The notes under the pieces are model-generated. The model worked only from the letters and a program-made list of their open reading frames with translations, had not been told where the DNA came from and made no database searches. From Natroniella sulfidigena (GTDB lineage Bacteria > Bacillota > Halanaerobiia > Halobacteroidales > Halobacteroidaceae), in NCBI RefSeq assembly GCF_023223645.1, contig NZ_JALKBY010000005.1, forward strand, positions 62,001-126,000: DNA of 64,000 bases. Reading direction: 5' to 3'. This document shows positions 8,382-16,554 of the stretch, one piece after another. Within the stretch, counting starts at the first letter, position 1. Every line of letters starts with the position of its first letter. The position numbers were made by a program, and so were the translations under genes.

Positions 8382-11300
8382 ATGTCACAGATCAGAAGGG
8401 TTTATGTGGAGAAGAAAGAGGGCTATAATGTAGAGGCTAAACAGTTGTTAGAGGATTTTAAAGAAACTTTACAGTTAGAAGGATTAGAAGATTTAAGAAT
8501 TGTTAATCGCTACGATATAGCTGGGATGTCTGAAGAAGGATATCGACAAGCTTGTGATACAATCTTATCTGAACCGCCGGTAGATAAGTTGTCTGAGGAA
8601 GAGTTAGAACTAGCAGAAGATGAGGTAGCTTTTGGAGTGGAATACTTACCGGGCCAATATGATCAACGAGCAGACTCAGCTGAGCAGTGTATGCAGATTT
8701 TGAATGCTGAGGAGAGGCCAACTGTTAGAGCAGCAAGAATAATTGTCCTACAGGGAGATATAAGCACAACTGAGTTAGAAAAAATAAAGGATTATTATAT
8801 CAATCCTGTCGATTCACGAGAGGCAGAATTAGCTAAGCCAGATAGCTTAGAGATGGAATATGAAGTACCTGAAGAGGTAGATGTGATAGAGGAATTTATT
8901 GAATTAGATGAAGCAGGGTTGGAGGAGTTATTAGAAGAGCTAGGATTAGCGATGAGTAAAGAAGATTTACTCCATACCCAACGATACTTTAGAGAAGAAG
9001 AAAGAAGAGATCCTACAATTACAGAAATAAGGGTCTTGGATACTTATTGGTCTGATCATTGTCGTCATACGACATTCTTTACAAAGATAGAGGATGTCAA
9101 GATCGAAGAAGATAAGTATACTAGACCAATTGAGACTGCTTATCAGAAATATTTAACAGCACGAGAGAAAGTCTATTCATCTGATGAAAAGGATATCTGT
9201 TTAATGGATATAGCATTAATGGGAATGAAGGAGTTAAAAAAAGAGGGTAAACTGGAAGATTTAGAAGAATCTGATGAGGTGAATGCTTCTAGTATTATTG
9301 TTCCTGTAGATGTAGATGGTGAAGAAGAAGAATGGTTGGTTATGTTTAAAAATGAGACCCATAACCATCCAACAGAGATTGAACCTTTTGGTGGAGCAGC
9401 AACTTGTTTGGGGGGAGCTATTCGTGATCCTTTATCAGGACGCTCTTATGCTTATCAAGCAATGAGAATTACGGGCAGTGGGGATCCTAGAACGCCGATT
9501 GAGGAGACAATTCCTGGTAAATTACCACAAAAGAAGATTGCTCAAGAAGCTTCAGATGGATATAGCTCTTATGGAAATCAGATTGGGATAGCAACTGGAC
9601 AAGTAGAGGAAACTTATAATGAAAGATTTCTAGCTAAACATATGGAGATTGGAGCAGTGATTGCTGCAGCACCTAGAGAGAACGTAGTCAGAGGAGATGC
9701 TGAACCAGGAGATGTGATTATATTAGTAGGTGGTAAGACAGGACGTGATGGTTGTGGTGGTGCTACAGGTTCATCAAAAGCACATACCGAAGAATCTATC
9801 GAGGAATGTGGTGCAGAAGTACAAAAAGGTAACCCACCGACAGAAAGAAAGATCCAGCGCTTATTTAGAAATCCTGAAGCAAGTACGTTGATCAAGAAAT
9901 CTAATGACTTTGGTGCAGGGGGAGTATCAGTAGCAATCGGTGAACTTGCTGATGCATTAGAGATTGATTTAGATGTAGTACCGAAAAAGTATGAAGGATT
10001 AGATGGCACAGAGTTAGCAATTTCTGAGTCTCAAGAACGGATGGCAGTAGTAGTTGATAGGGAAGACGTAGAGAAATTTATTGAATTATCGGGGACAGAG
10101 AATTTGGAAGCAACAGTAGTAGCAGAAGTAAAGGATCATGGTAGATTGATTATGAACTGGAATGGAAATGATATAGTAAATTTAAGTAGAGATTTTTTAG
10201 ATACTAATGGAGCAAGTCAGAGTACAAAGGTAATAGTCAAGAAGCCACAACAGGAAGAGAATTACTTCAAGAGTGCACCTCAAAATAGGTTAGCACAAGA
10301 TGTAGAGTTGAAAGAAAAGTGGTTAGAAAATCTATCTGATATAAATGTCTGTAGCCAGAAAGGGTTAGTAGAAAAGTTTGATAGCTCAATAGGAGCAGGA
10401 AGTGTACTGATGCCTTATGGTGGAAAGTATCAATTGACACCAACCCAGGGTATGGTAGCTAAGATACCTGTTCTAGATGGAGATACAACAACGGGTACGA
10501 TCATGAGCCATGGTTACAATTCAAAATTATCAACGTGGAGTCCTTTTCATGGAGCATTGTATGCAGTAGTTGAGTCGGTAGCTAAGGTAGTAGCAACTGG
10601 AGGAAGCTATGAAAAGATCAGATTTACCTTCCAAGAATACTTTGAAAGATTAAATCAAGATTATGAAAGATGGGGTAAGCCTTTTAGTGCACTATTAGGT
10701 GCTTTTTATGCTCAACAAGAGTTTGGATTACCTGCTATAGGTGGTAAAGATAGTATGTCAGGAACATTTAATGATATTGATGTTCCACCGACATTAGTAT
10801 CCTTTGCTGTAGACACTGTTGACGTAAATAATGTAATCTCACCAGAATTTAAAGAGTCTGATAGTCAGATTGTATACGTCTATCCAGAAAAGGATGAAGC
10901 TGAAGTACCTGACTTTGAGCAGTTGAAGCTGAATTATCAGCGAGTAAACAGCTTGATCAAAGAGGGGTTAGTCTTATCAGCTCAAGCAGTAACAGTAGGT
11001 GGAGTTGCAGAAGCAGTAACTAAGATGTCCTTTGGGAATAAGATTGGAATAAACTTTGCCGAGCAAGTAGAAGATGAATTATTGTTTGGCCCAAATTATG
11101 GTTCACTTGTCTTAGAAGTAAAAGCAGATACAGAGGTAGAAGAATTGTTTAAAGGAGTAAACTATAAAGTATTAGGTACAACGACTGCAGAAGAGGCTAT
11201 TAAGGTAGATAATATGGAGCTTGCTATTGATGAAGCGATCGAGACTTGGGAGAAGCCTCTAGAGAAGATTTATCGTACTAAAGTAGAGCAAGAGGAAGAG

Positions 11301-12161
11301 ACCTTTGATTTTAAACCTTATGAAGCAGATGAGATCTATATCTGTAAAGAAAAGGTAGCAAAGCCAAAGGTGTTGATCCCTGTCTTCCCAGGAACGAACT
11401 GTGAATATGATACAGCAGAGCAGTTTAAAGCAGCAGGAGCAGAAGTGGAGACAGTGATCTTTAAGAACTTATTGCCACATCAGATTGAGGAATCGATTGA
11501 TGCTATGGTAGAAGCAATCAATAACTCTCAAATCATATCATTAGTTGGAGGGTTCAGTGCTGGAGATGAGCCTGAAGGTGCAGGTAAGTTTATAGCAACG
11601 GTATTTAGAAATCCTAAGATCAAAGAAGCTGTGATGAACTTACTAAACAAGCGAGATGGATTAATGATCGGGATCTGTAATGGTTTTCAAGCCTTAATTA
11701 AACTAGGTTTAGTACCTTATGGAGAGATCAGAGAGTTGACAGAGGATGCACCAACATTGACTTACAATAAGATCGGACGCCATGCATCTTGTATGGTAAA
11801 TACAAGAATTGTATCGAATAAATCACCATGGTTTACTAATGTAAACACAGGGGATATTCATACAATCCCTGCTTCACATGGAGAAGGGCGTTTTGTAGCA
11901 AGTGAAGAAATGGTAAACAGGTTGTTTAAAAACGGTCAAGTGGCAACCCAATATGTAGATTTAGATGGCAATCCAACATCTGATATAGCTTTCAACCCTA
12001 ATGGTTCAGTAGCTGCTATAGAGGGAATTACCAGTCCTGATGGACGGATCTTAGGAAAGATGGCACATTCAGAGCGGATTGGAAGTAATGTTGCCAAGAA
12101 TATAATCGGTGAACAAGAGCAAAAATTATTTAAAGCAGGAGTAGATTACTTTAAGAAATAA
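8382..12161 (+). CDS. purL: Phosphoribosylformylglycinamidine synthase, fused long form
   Basis: This enzyme converts FGAR to FGAM with glutamine and ATP. The 1259-residue chain joins the parts that many Bacilli encode separately as purS, purL and purQ: an N-terminal PurS-like region, two PurM-like synthase halves (DTYWSDHCRHTTF near 222, NETHNHPTEIEPFGG near 325, GGKDSMSGTF near 787) and a C-terminal glutaminase (PVFPGTNCEYDTA near 1003, nucleophile Cys in GICNGFQAL near 1099, SHGEGRF near 1165). It lies apart from purCFMNH, separated by vanY and lysR. The ATG follows GAGGGGGCC. Single-chain PurL also occurs in other clostridia. Confidence 0.97.
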   Translation: MSQIRRVYVEKKEGYNVEAKQLLEDFKETLQLEGLEDLRIVNRYDIAGMSEEGYRQACDTILSEPPVDKLSEEELELAEDEVAFGVEYLPGQYDQRADSAEQCMQILNAEERPTVRAARIIVLQGDISTTELEKIKDYYINPVDSREAELAKPDSLEMEYEVPEEVDVIEEFIELDEAGLEELLEELGLAMSKEDLLHTQRYFREEERRDPTITEIRVLDTYWSDHCRHTTFFTKIEDVKIEEDKYTRPIETAYQKYLTAREKVYSSDEKDICLMDIALMGMKELKKEGKLEDLEESDEVNASSIIVPVDVDGEEEEWLVMFKNETHNHPTEIEPFGGAATCLGGAIRDPLSGRSYAYQAMRITGSGDPRTPIEETIPGKLPQKKIAQEASDGYSSYGNQIGIATGQVEETYNERFLAKHMEIGAVIAAAPRENVVRGDAEPGDVIILVGGKTGRDGCGGATGSSKAHTEESIEECGAEVQKGNPPTERKIQRLFRNPEASTLIKKSNDFGAGGVSVAIGELADALEIDLDVVPKKYEGLDGTELAISESQERMAVVVDREDVEKFIELSGTENLEATVVAEVKDHGRLIMNWNGNDIVNLSRDFLDTNGASQSTKVIVKKPQQEENYFKSAPQNRLAQDVELKEKWLENLSDINVCSQKGLVEKFDSSIGAGSVLMPYGGKYQLTPTQGMVAKIPVLDGDTTTGTIMSHGYNSKLSTWSPFHGALYAVVESVAKVVATGGSYEKIRFTFQEYFERLNQDYERWGKPFSALLGAFYAQQEFGLPAIGGKDSMSGTFNDIDVPPTLVSFAVDTVDVNNVISPEFKESDSQIVYVYPEKDEAEVPDFEQLKLNYQRVNSLIKEGLVLSAQAVTVGGVAEAVTKMSFGNKIGINFAEQVEDELLFGPNYGSLVLEVKADTEVEELFKGVNYKVLGTTTAEEAIKVDNMELAIDEAIETWEKPLEKIYRTKVEQEEETFDFKPYEADEIYICKEKVAKPKVLIPVFPGTNCEYDTAEQFKAAGAEVETVIFKNLLPHQIEESIDAMVEAINNSQIISLVGGFSAGDEPEGAGKFIATVFRNPKIKEAVMNLLNKRDGLMIGICNGFQALIKLGLVPYGEIRELTEDAPTLTYNKIGRHASCMVNTRIVSNKSPWFTNVNTGDIHTIPASHGEGRFVASEEMVNRLFKNGQVATQYVDLDGNPTSDIAFNPNGSVAAIEGITSPDGRILGKMAHSERIGSNVAKNIIGEQEQKLFKAGVDYFKK

Positions 12162-12201
12162 ACTATTGTCTACAAAGATGTATACAGTTTAAACATTGCA
12201 A

Positions 12202-12229
12202 AAGAGCCCCGGATGGGGTTCTTTTTTTA
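12202..12229 (+). terminator. purL terminator
   Basis: GAGCCCC with GGGGTTC around a short GGAT loop, followed by seven T residues, 40 bases after the purL stop. Confidence 0.85.
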
Positions 12230-12345
12230 TCATTAAGAAAATCATGTTTTCTAGAGGTTGTGGATAACTTTTGCTGGTTTGTATTTGTTGGTTTTACTTA
12301 AACTCAATCTTAGACTTAAATTGAGTTACCGGAGGTAACTTTTTA
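12229..12345. repeat. 117-base dispersed repeat R2, copy A
   Basis: This block matches 18182-18298 with roughly 88% identity by eye. It starts at the T-run of a terminator (TTTATCATTAAG) and ends in a small terminator-like hairpin AGTTACC-GGA-GGTAACT with a T-run (12324-12345). An upstream AACTCAAT (12301-12308) can instead pair with ATTGAGTT (12320-12327), so two exclusive folds are possible. Confidence 0.85.
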
Positions 12346-12346
12346 T

Positions 12347-12375
12347 TTGACATAATTTTAAAGAATAGGTATAAT
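12347..12375 (+). promoter_or_regulatory. Consensus sigma-A promoter of the ferredoxin gene
   Basis: TTGACA (12347-12352), 17-base spacer, TATAAT (12370-12375): a perfect match to the vegetative consensus, placed immediately after the R2 repeat and 33 bases before the first ATG. Confidence 0.9.
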
Positions 12376-12407
12376 CACATAAACACCCCGCCATAGGAGG
12401 GGGTGAA

Positions 12408-12620
12408 ATGAAGCGGAGATATGGGAGGGATTGTTATATGATCAAGCGTGCTTATATTGATTTAGAAGTATGTAGCCAATCTGACGACTGTAGTGCTAGG
12501 CAACATTGTGCTAAAGAAGCTATAAACTTTGAGGATGGAAAGATTTATATTAATCAATACTGTAATGGTTGTGGGAAATGTATTAAACACTGTAGTAATC
12601 GGGCCATTAAATTGGTTTAA
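12408..12620 (+). CDS. Small ferredoxin-like 4Fe-4S protein
   Basis: A 70-residue protein (60 from the inner ATG at 12438). The C-terminal motif CNGCGKCIKHCSNRAIKLV is a classical CxxCxxCxxxC cluster site. An N-terminal group C-x6-C-x5-C (EVCSQSDDCSARQHCAKEAI) resembles a second, degenerate site. It is probably an electron carrier. Both ATGs have good ribosome sites: AGGAGGGGG before 12408, lying inside a CACCCC/GGGGTG stem, and GGGAGG before 12438. Homologues in this group that I recall begin near MIKRAYIDLEVC, which favours 12438. A consensus promoter precedes it, so it is a single-gene transcript. Confidence 0.85.
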   Translation: MKRRYGRDCYMIKRAYIDLEVCSQSDDCSARQHCAKEAINFEDGKIYINQYCNGCGKCIKHCSNRAIKLV

Positions 12621-12711
12621 GTATATTTTTGCAAGAAAGACTCACAGATCAACGTGGCTAATTATATGATAAGTATAAGCTTTTAAATTAGTTCAGAAAG
12701 GAGGTACTAAT

Positions 12712-13968
12712 TTGGAGGTCAACTTATCACTTAATGGTGGCGGAATTAAGGGGATTAGCCATGTAGGAGGTCTAAAGGCCTTAGAAGAAGAAGGAATAGA
12801 GATTAAAGCAATCGCTGGTAGTTCGGCTGGAGCAATTATAGCTGCTTTATATGGAGCAGGTTATAGTTGTGATGAATTAAAAGAAATTATGTATCAGGTT
12901 GATTTTAATAAGTTTAAAGATGGTTTATCCTTATTTAGATTGATTAGGGATTATGGTTTATATAGTGGTCATTATTTTTTGCGTTGGATTGAGGCTAAAT
13001 TAGCTGCTAAGGGTATTAATAAATTTAAAGATTTAAGAATTAATGTAAAAATTATAACTTCAGAGGTAACTTATAGTAAAGAGCAGGTCTTTTCTAAGAC
13101 TGAAACCCCAGAGGCTTCTGTAGCTGAAGCTGTGAGAATGTCAATTGGAATTCCTGTCTTTTATGTTCCTTATCGCTATCAATCTCAATTATATGTTGAT
13201 GGAGGAGTAATGAATAATCTCCCTTTAAATGTATTTAATGAAGCAGAAGAACCAGTCTTAGGCTTTTTACTACTAGAGCAAGAACAACAAGAACAGACTG
13301 AGATTAATAACTTTATAGATTATCTAACTACTCTAATGAATATGGTAATTTCGGTTAATGAGCTCCGGCAGATCGAATTATCTGATTCTTATATTATTTC
13401 AATTCCAACCGGTGATACTAAAGCTACTGATTTTTCTTTATCATTAGAAGAAAAAGAGGAGTTATACAAGTTAGGGTATCAGCGGGTAAAAGATGATTTA
13501 AAAAAGTTTACAGATAGACGATTAGGAGAAGCAAAGATATTTGAGCAGGGGGAGATTAGGGCTACAACTGTTGAGATAGAGGAGTTTAGTAGAGTGATGG
13601 TCAGTTATTTAAAGAAAAATTTTGAGCTTGAGCAGATTGATGGTATTGTTTCAATCACAGGTGATGATTATCTATTTTCTTATCTACTTGCTAAACAGTT
13701 GAACAAAAAGTTTACGGTCTTTAAACCAGAAGAGGTAGGATTGGATAATTGTCGCTATAATCAACTACAGCCAGGAGAAAGGGTTATAATTACAACCTTT
13801 TTACTGAAGGAAGATGAACAATTGGTTAAATTAGCAGCTCAGTTGAAAAAACTTGGCATTGAAGTGGAGGAGATGCTTACTTTAATTGGCCCTGAAGGTA
13901 CTCTTCAAGCTACTAAATCAGATAATGAGTTAGGTAGCACTAAATATCAGCCTCTTGATTTTGATTGA
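12712..13968 (+). CDS. Patatin-like phospholipase family protein
   Basis: The N-terminal half (about 1-270) is a patatin fold: oxyanion loop GGGIKG near 9, nucleophile Ser in GSSAG near 38, and the catalytic Asp in VDGGVMNNLP near 164. It probably hydrolyses lipid acyl esters at the inner membrane face. The remaining 150 residues are an extension with no motif I recognise. The TTG start at 12712 is supported by AAAGGAGG seven bases upstream, and no ATG is near. The tdk promoter overlaps its stop codon. Confidence 0.9.
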   Translation: MEVNLSLNGGGIKGISHVGGLKALEEEGIEIKAIAGSSAGAIIAALYGAGYSCDELKEIMYQVDFNKFKDGLSLFRLIRDYGLYSGHYFLRWIEAKLAAKGINKFKDLRINVKIITSEVTYSKEQVFSKTETPEASVAEAVRMSIGIPVFYVPYRYQSQLYVDGGVMNNLPLNVFNEAEEPVLGFLLLEQEQQEQTEINNFIDYLTTLMNMVISVNELRQIELSDSYIISIPTGDTKATDFSLSLEEKEELYKLGYQRVKDDLKKFTDRRLGEAKIFEQGEIRATTVEIEEFSRVMVSYLKKNFELEQIDGIVSITGDDYLFSYLLAKQLNKKFTVFKPEEVGLDNCRYNQLQPGERVIITTFLLKEDEQLVKLAAQLKKLGIEVEEMLTLIGPEGTLQATKSDNELGSTKYQPLDFD

Positions 13969-13993
13969 CAAAATTTTGAGTTTGTTATATTAT
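13965..13993 (+). promoter_or_regulatory. tdk promoter
   Basis: TTGACA (13965-13970, overlapping the previous stop codon), 17-base spacer, TATTAT (13988-13993). Confidence 0.8.
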
Positions 13994-14046
13994 TTGAATG
14001 GAGAAAATCAAGCTTGAAATGGAGTAACTTTGAAAGGAGCAAGTAA

Positions 14047-14676
14047 ATGCATGGTTATTATGGAGCTGTAAAGACAGGATGGTTAGAAGTAATTACTGGA
14101 GTTATGTTTTCAGGAAAGAGTAGTGAATTAATCAGAAGAGTAGAGCGAGCAATGATTGCTCAGCAGAATATAGTTGTTTTTAAACCTAGGTTAGATAAGC
14201 GATATAGTGAAACAGAGGTTGCTACCCATAATGGAATTACGATTAAGGCTCAAATTGTTGATTCAGTAGCAGAGATTAAGCAAAGAGTTGAAGAACATAG
14301 TAAAAAATCTAAATTAGATGTAATAGCAATTGATGAGGGCCAATTCTTTTCTAACAACTTAGTTCAATTGGCTGATCAACTGACTGAGGAAGGTTATCGA
14401 GTAATTATAGCAGGTTTGGATACCGATTTTGCTGGAAGAGGTTTTGAACCGATCCCGGAATTGATGGCTAGAGCAGAGTATGTAACTAAGTTACATGCTG
14501 TCTGTGTTAAATGTTCTAATCCAGCTACTAGAAATCAGAGATTGATCAATGGGGAGCCGGCTAGTATCAATGATCCGATTGTAGTTGTGGGAGCTGGAGT
14601 TGATAATGAAGCAGAAGAAAAAGAGGAATACTACGAGGCACGTTGTCGTAGTTGTCATCAAATAAGATATGATTAA
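14047..14676 (+). CDS. tdk: Thymidine kinase
   Basis: Phosphorylates thymidine with ATP for salvage. The 209-residue protein matches the type II bacterial family: P-loop GVMFSGKSSELIRR near 20, AIDEGQFF near 97 with the catalytic Glu, GLDTDFAGRGFEP lasso region, and a zinc site from CVKC and CRSC pairs near the C-terminus. The ATG follows AAAGGAGCAAGTAA. It has its own promoter. A 15-bp inverted repeat (14661-14697) starts within its last codons and may act as a terminator, although no T-run follows. Confidence 0.96.
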   Translation: MHGYYGAVKTGWLEVITGVMFSGKSSELIRRVERAMIAQQNIVVFKPRLDKRYSETEVATHNGITIKAQIVDSVAEIKQRVEEHSKKSKLDVIAIDEGQFFSNNLVQLADQLTEEGYRVIIAGLDTDFAGRGFEPIPELMARAEYVTKLHAVCVKCSNPATRNQRLINGEPASINDPIVVVGAGVDNEAEEKEEYYEARCRSCHQIRYD

Positions 14677-14762
14677 ATTATTTAATCATATCTTATTGTG
14701 AAAAATTTAACTGGTTAACAGGAATTTAAGTATCAAGTCGAGAACTATATAGTCAGTAGTAA

Positions 14763-15542
14763 TTATTTTTCATTTTTGTGATTATAATAACTAATAGCAA
14801 GACAGACTACAATAATAAAGATACTGATTAATTGTGCGACTCTAAAAGGGCCAAACATTAGGCTATCGGTTCTCATACCTTCAATAAAGAAACGACCTAG
14901 TGAATATAAACCAAGGTAACTTAAAAACAATTCACCGGGTTTTAAGAAATCTTTTTTATTCCAGTAGAAGAAAAGAAAGCAAAATACAACTAAATTCCAG
15001 AGTGATTCATATAAGAATGTTGGGTGATAATAAGTACCATCTATCCTCATCTGTTCAATAATCCAAGTTGGTAACTGAAGACTTTCTAGAAATGATCTAC
15101 TGACAGGGCCTCCATGGGCTTCTTGGTTCATAAAATTACCCCAGCGACCGATTGCTTGGCCCAAAATAATTCCGGGAGCTGTAATATCAGCTATTTTCCA
15201 GAAGTTGATCTTTTTTCGTTTAGTGAAGATAATTGCTACAATGATAGCAGCAATTAGACCACCATGAATTGCCAAACCACCACGACCAATTATTTGAGCT
15301 GGATATTGACTATAATAATCCCATCTAAAGATTACATAGTACGCTCTAGCTCCAATAATTGTGAAAGGGATAGTCCAGATAATTAAATCTAATATCAAAT
15401 CAGGATTGATATTTCTTCTTTTAGCTTCTTGAGTAGCAATTCCAATCCCAGCTAAGAAAGATAATGCAATAAAGATTCCATACCAAAAGATAGTAACAGG
15501 ACCAAATTGAAATGCAATTGGATCAATATAAGCTGAATCCAT
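14763..15542 (-). CDS. lgt: Prolipoprotein diacylglyceryl transferase
   Basis: Lgt attaches diacylglycerol from phosphatidylglycerol to the lipobox Cys of prelipoproteins in the membrane. The 259-residue protein has about seven hydrophobic segments. The Lgt signature GQAIGRWGNFMNQEAHGG lies near residue 128, GGLAIHGGLI near 87 and LYSLGRFFIEGMRTD near 217. Likely substrates in this window are the TRAP solute-binding protein and the GerAC protein, both with lipoboxes. It is a single gene on the minus strand facing tdk. Confidence 0.96.
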   Translation of the reverse strand: MDSAYIDPIAFQFGPVTIFWYGIFIALSFLAGIGIATQEAKRRNINPDLILDLIIWTIPFTIIGARAYYVIFRWDYYSQYPAQIIGRGGLAIHGGLIAAIIVAIIFTKRKKINFWKIADITAPGIILGQAIGRWGNFMNQEAHGGPVSRSFLESLQLPTWIIEQMRIDGTYYHPTFLYESLWNLVVFCFLFFYWNKKDFLKPGELFLSYLGLYSLGRFFIEGMRTDSLMFGPFRVAQLISIFIIVVCLAISYYNHKNEK

Positions 15543-15684
15543 CGTTAATTCCTCCTTTAAGCTTGCTTAAAACTACATTTAATAATATAATAGATAAAAA
15601 TAATAGTCAAATTTATATTATTTTGATTGTTTTTTAGTGATTATGTATAGTTATCCAATTTAAGGGTGAAAATTGTCTGACTAA

Positions 15685-15766
15685 CCCTAATTTTGAGTAA
15701 AAGCTGAATTAATGGTTATCTTAACCTTAGCTTTAGTCTTAGGCTTAAGCTATATATTACCCAAAA
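15685..15766. repeat. Hexamer repeat upstream of rex
   Basis: Five consecutive TTARNC-type hexamers (TTAACC, TTAGCT, TTAGTC, TTAGGC, TTAAGC) occupy 15721-15750. The first pairs with GGTTA just upstream, and AAGCT/AGCTT extend the stem. The same hexamer style appears in repeat R2 and after purF. Confidence 0.5.
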
Positions 15767-15799
15767 TAATAAATTTAATTTAGAAAGGAAGTGTATATA

Positions 15800-16438
15800 A
15801 TGAAAGGTATTGGAATACCAGCAACAACTATAGAGCGGTTACCTTTGTATTATCGTTCACTACAAAAGCTAGATAAACAAGATGTGGAGGTGATCTCTTC
15901 TAAAAAACTAGGAGAGAGACTAGGAATTCCTTCAACTCAGGTTAGAAAAGACTTATCTTATTATGGTGAATTTGGAAGAAGAGGTGTTGGCTATGAAGTT
16001 TCGGTCTTGATTAAACAATTAGAAAAGATCTTAGGATTAAATACAAACTGGGATCTCGCTTTAGTAGGAGCAGGTAACTTAGGACATGCATTACTTGATT
16101 ATCATGGCTTTAGAAAGCTCGGTTTGAATGTAAATTATGTCTTTGATCAAGACCAAGAAAAGATAGGTGAAGATTTTAATGGGGTTGAAATCAAAGATGT
16201 TGAAAAAATGGAAGAGATAATTAAGGAGGAAGAGATTAAGATTGCTATAATTGCAGTGCCAGCTGAAGCAGCTCAAGAGGTTGCTGATAGATTAGTAGCG
16301 GCAGGGGTTAAAGCAATTTGGAATTTTGCTCCAGTTTATTTACAACTACCAGAAGATGTAAAGCTGAAGAATGAAGATCTATCGATTGGGTTAGTTGGTT
16401 TGACTTATCATCTATCAGATTATTGGAGTGATAAATAA
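15800..16438 (+). CDS. rex: Redox-sensing transcriptional repressor Rex
   Basis: Rex binds DNA when NADH/NAD+ is low and releases on NADH binding, controlling fermentative and anaerobic genes. From ATG 15800 it has 212 residues. The N-terminal winged helix includes LPLYYRSLQ and LGERLGIPSTQVRKDLSYYGEFGRRGVGYEV. The Rossmann motif ALVGAGNLGHALLDY follows near 86. The in-frame GTG nine bases upstream is rejected because the GAAAGGAAG ribosome site abuts it. I did not find a convincing Rex site in this window. hflX follows at once. Confidence 0.96.
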   Translation: MKGIGIPATTIERLPLYYRSLQKLDKQDVEVISSKKLGERLGIPSTQVRKDLSYYGEFGRRGVGYEVSVLIKQLEKILGLNTNWDLALVGAGNLGHALLDYHGFRKLGLNVNYVFDQDQEKIGEDFNGVEIKDVEKMEEIIKEEEIKIAIIAVPAEAAQEVADRLVAAGVKAIWNFAPVYLQLPEDVKLKNEDLSIGLVGLTYHLSDYWSDK

Positions 16439-16554
16439 TTAAGCAAGTAAAAACTTTTGATCAGTGGAAGGAAGCTCTATATTCTAAATTAAGTCCTAAT
16501 AATTTAATTACTAAACAATTAATTACTGAGTTTGAAAATTCAGTTTTAGATCAG

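Noticed and set aside
9614-10009. Long antisense frame within purL
   Set aside because: It is a shadow of the strongly supported purL frame, with no ribosome site or family match.
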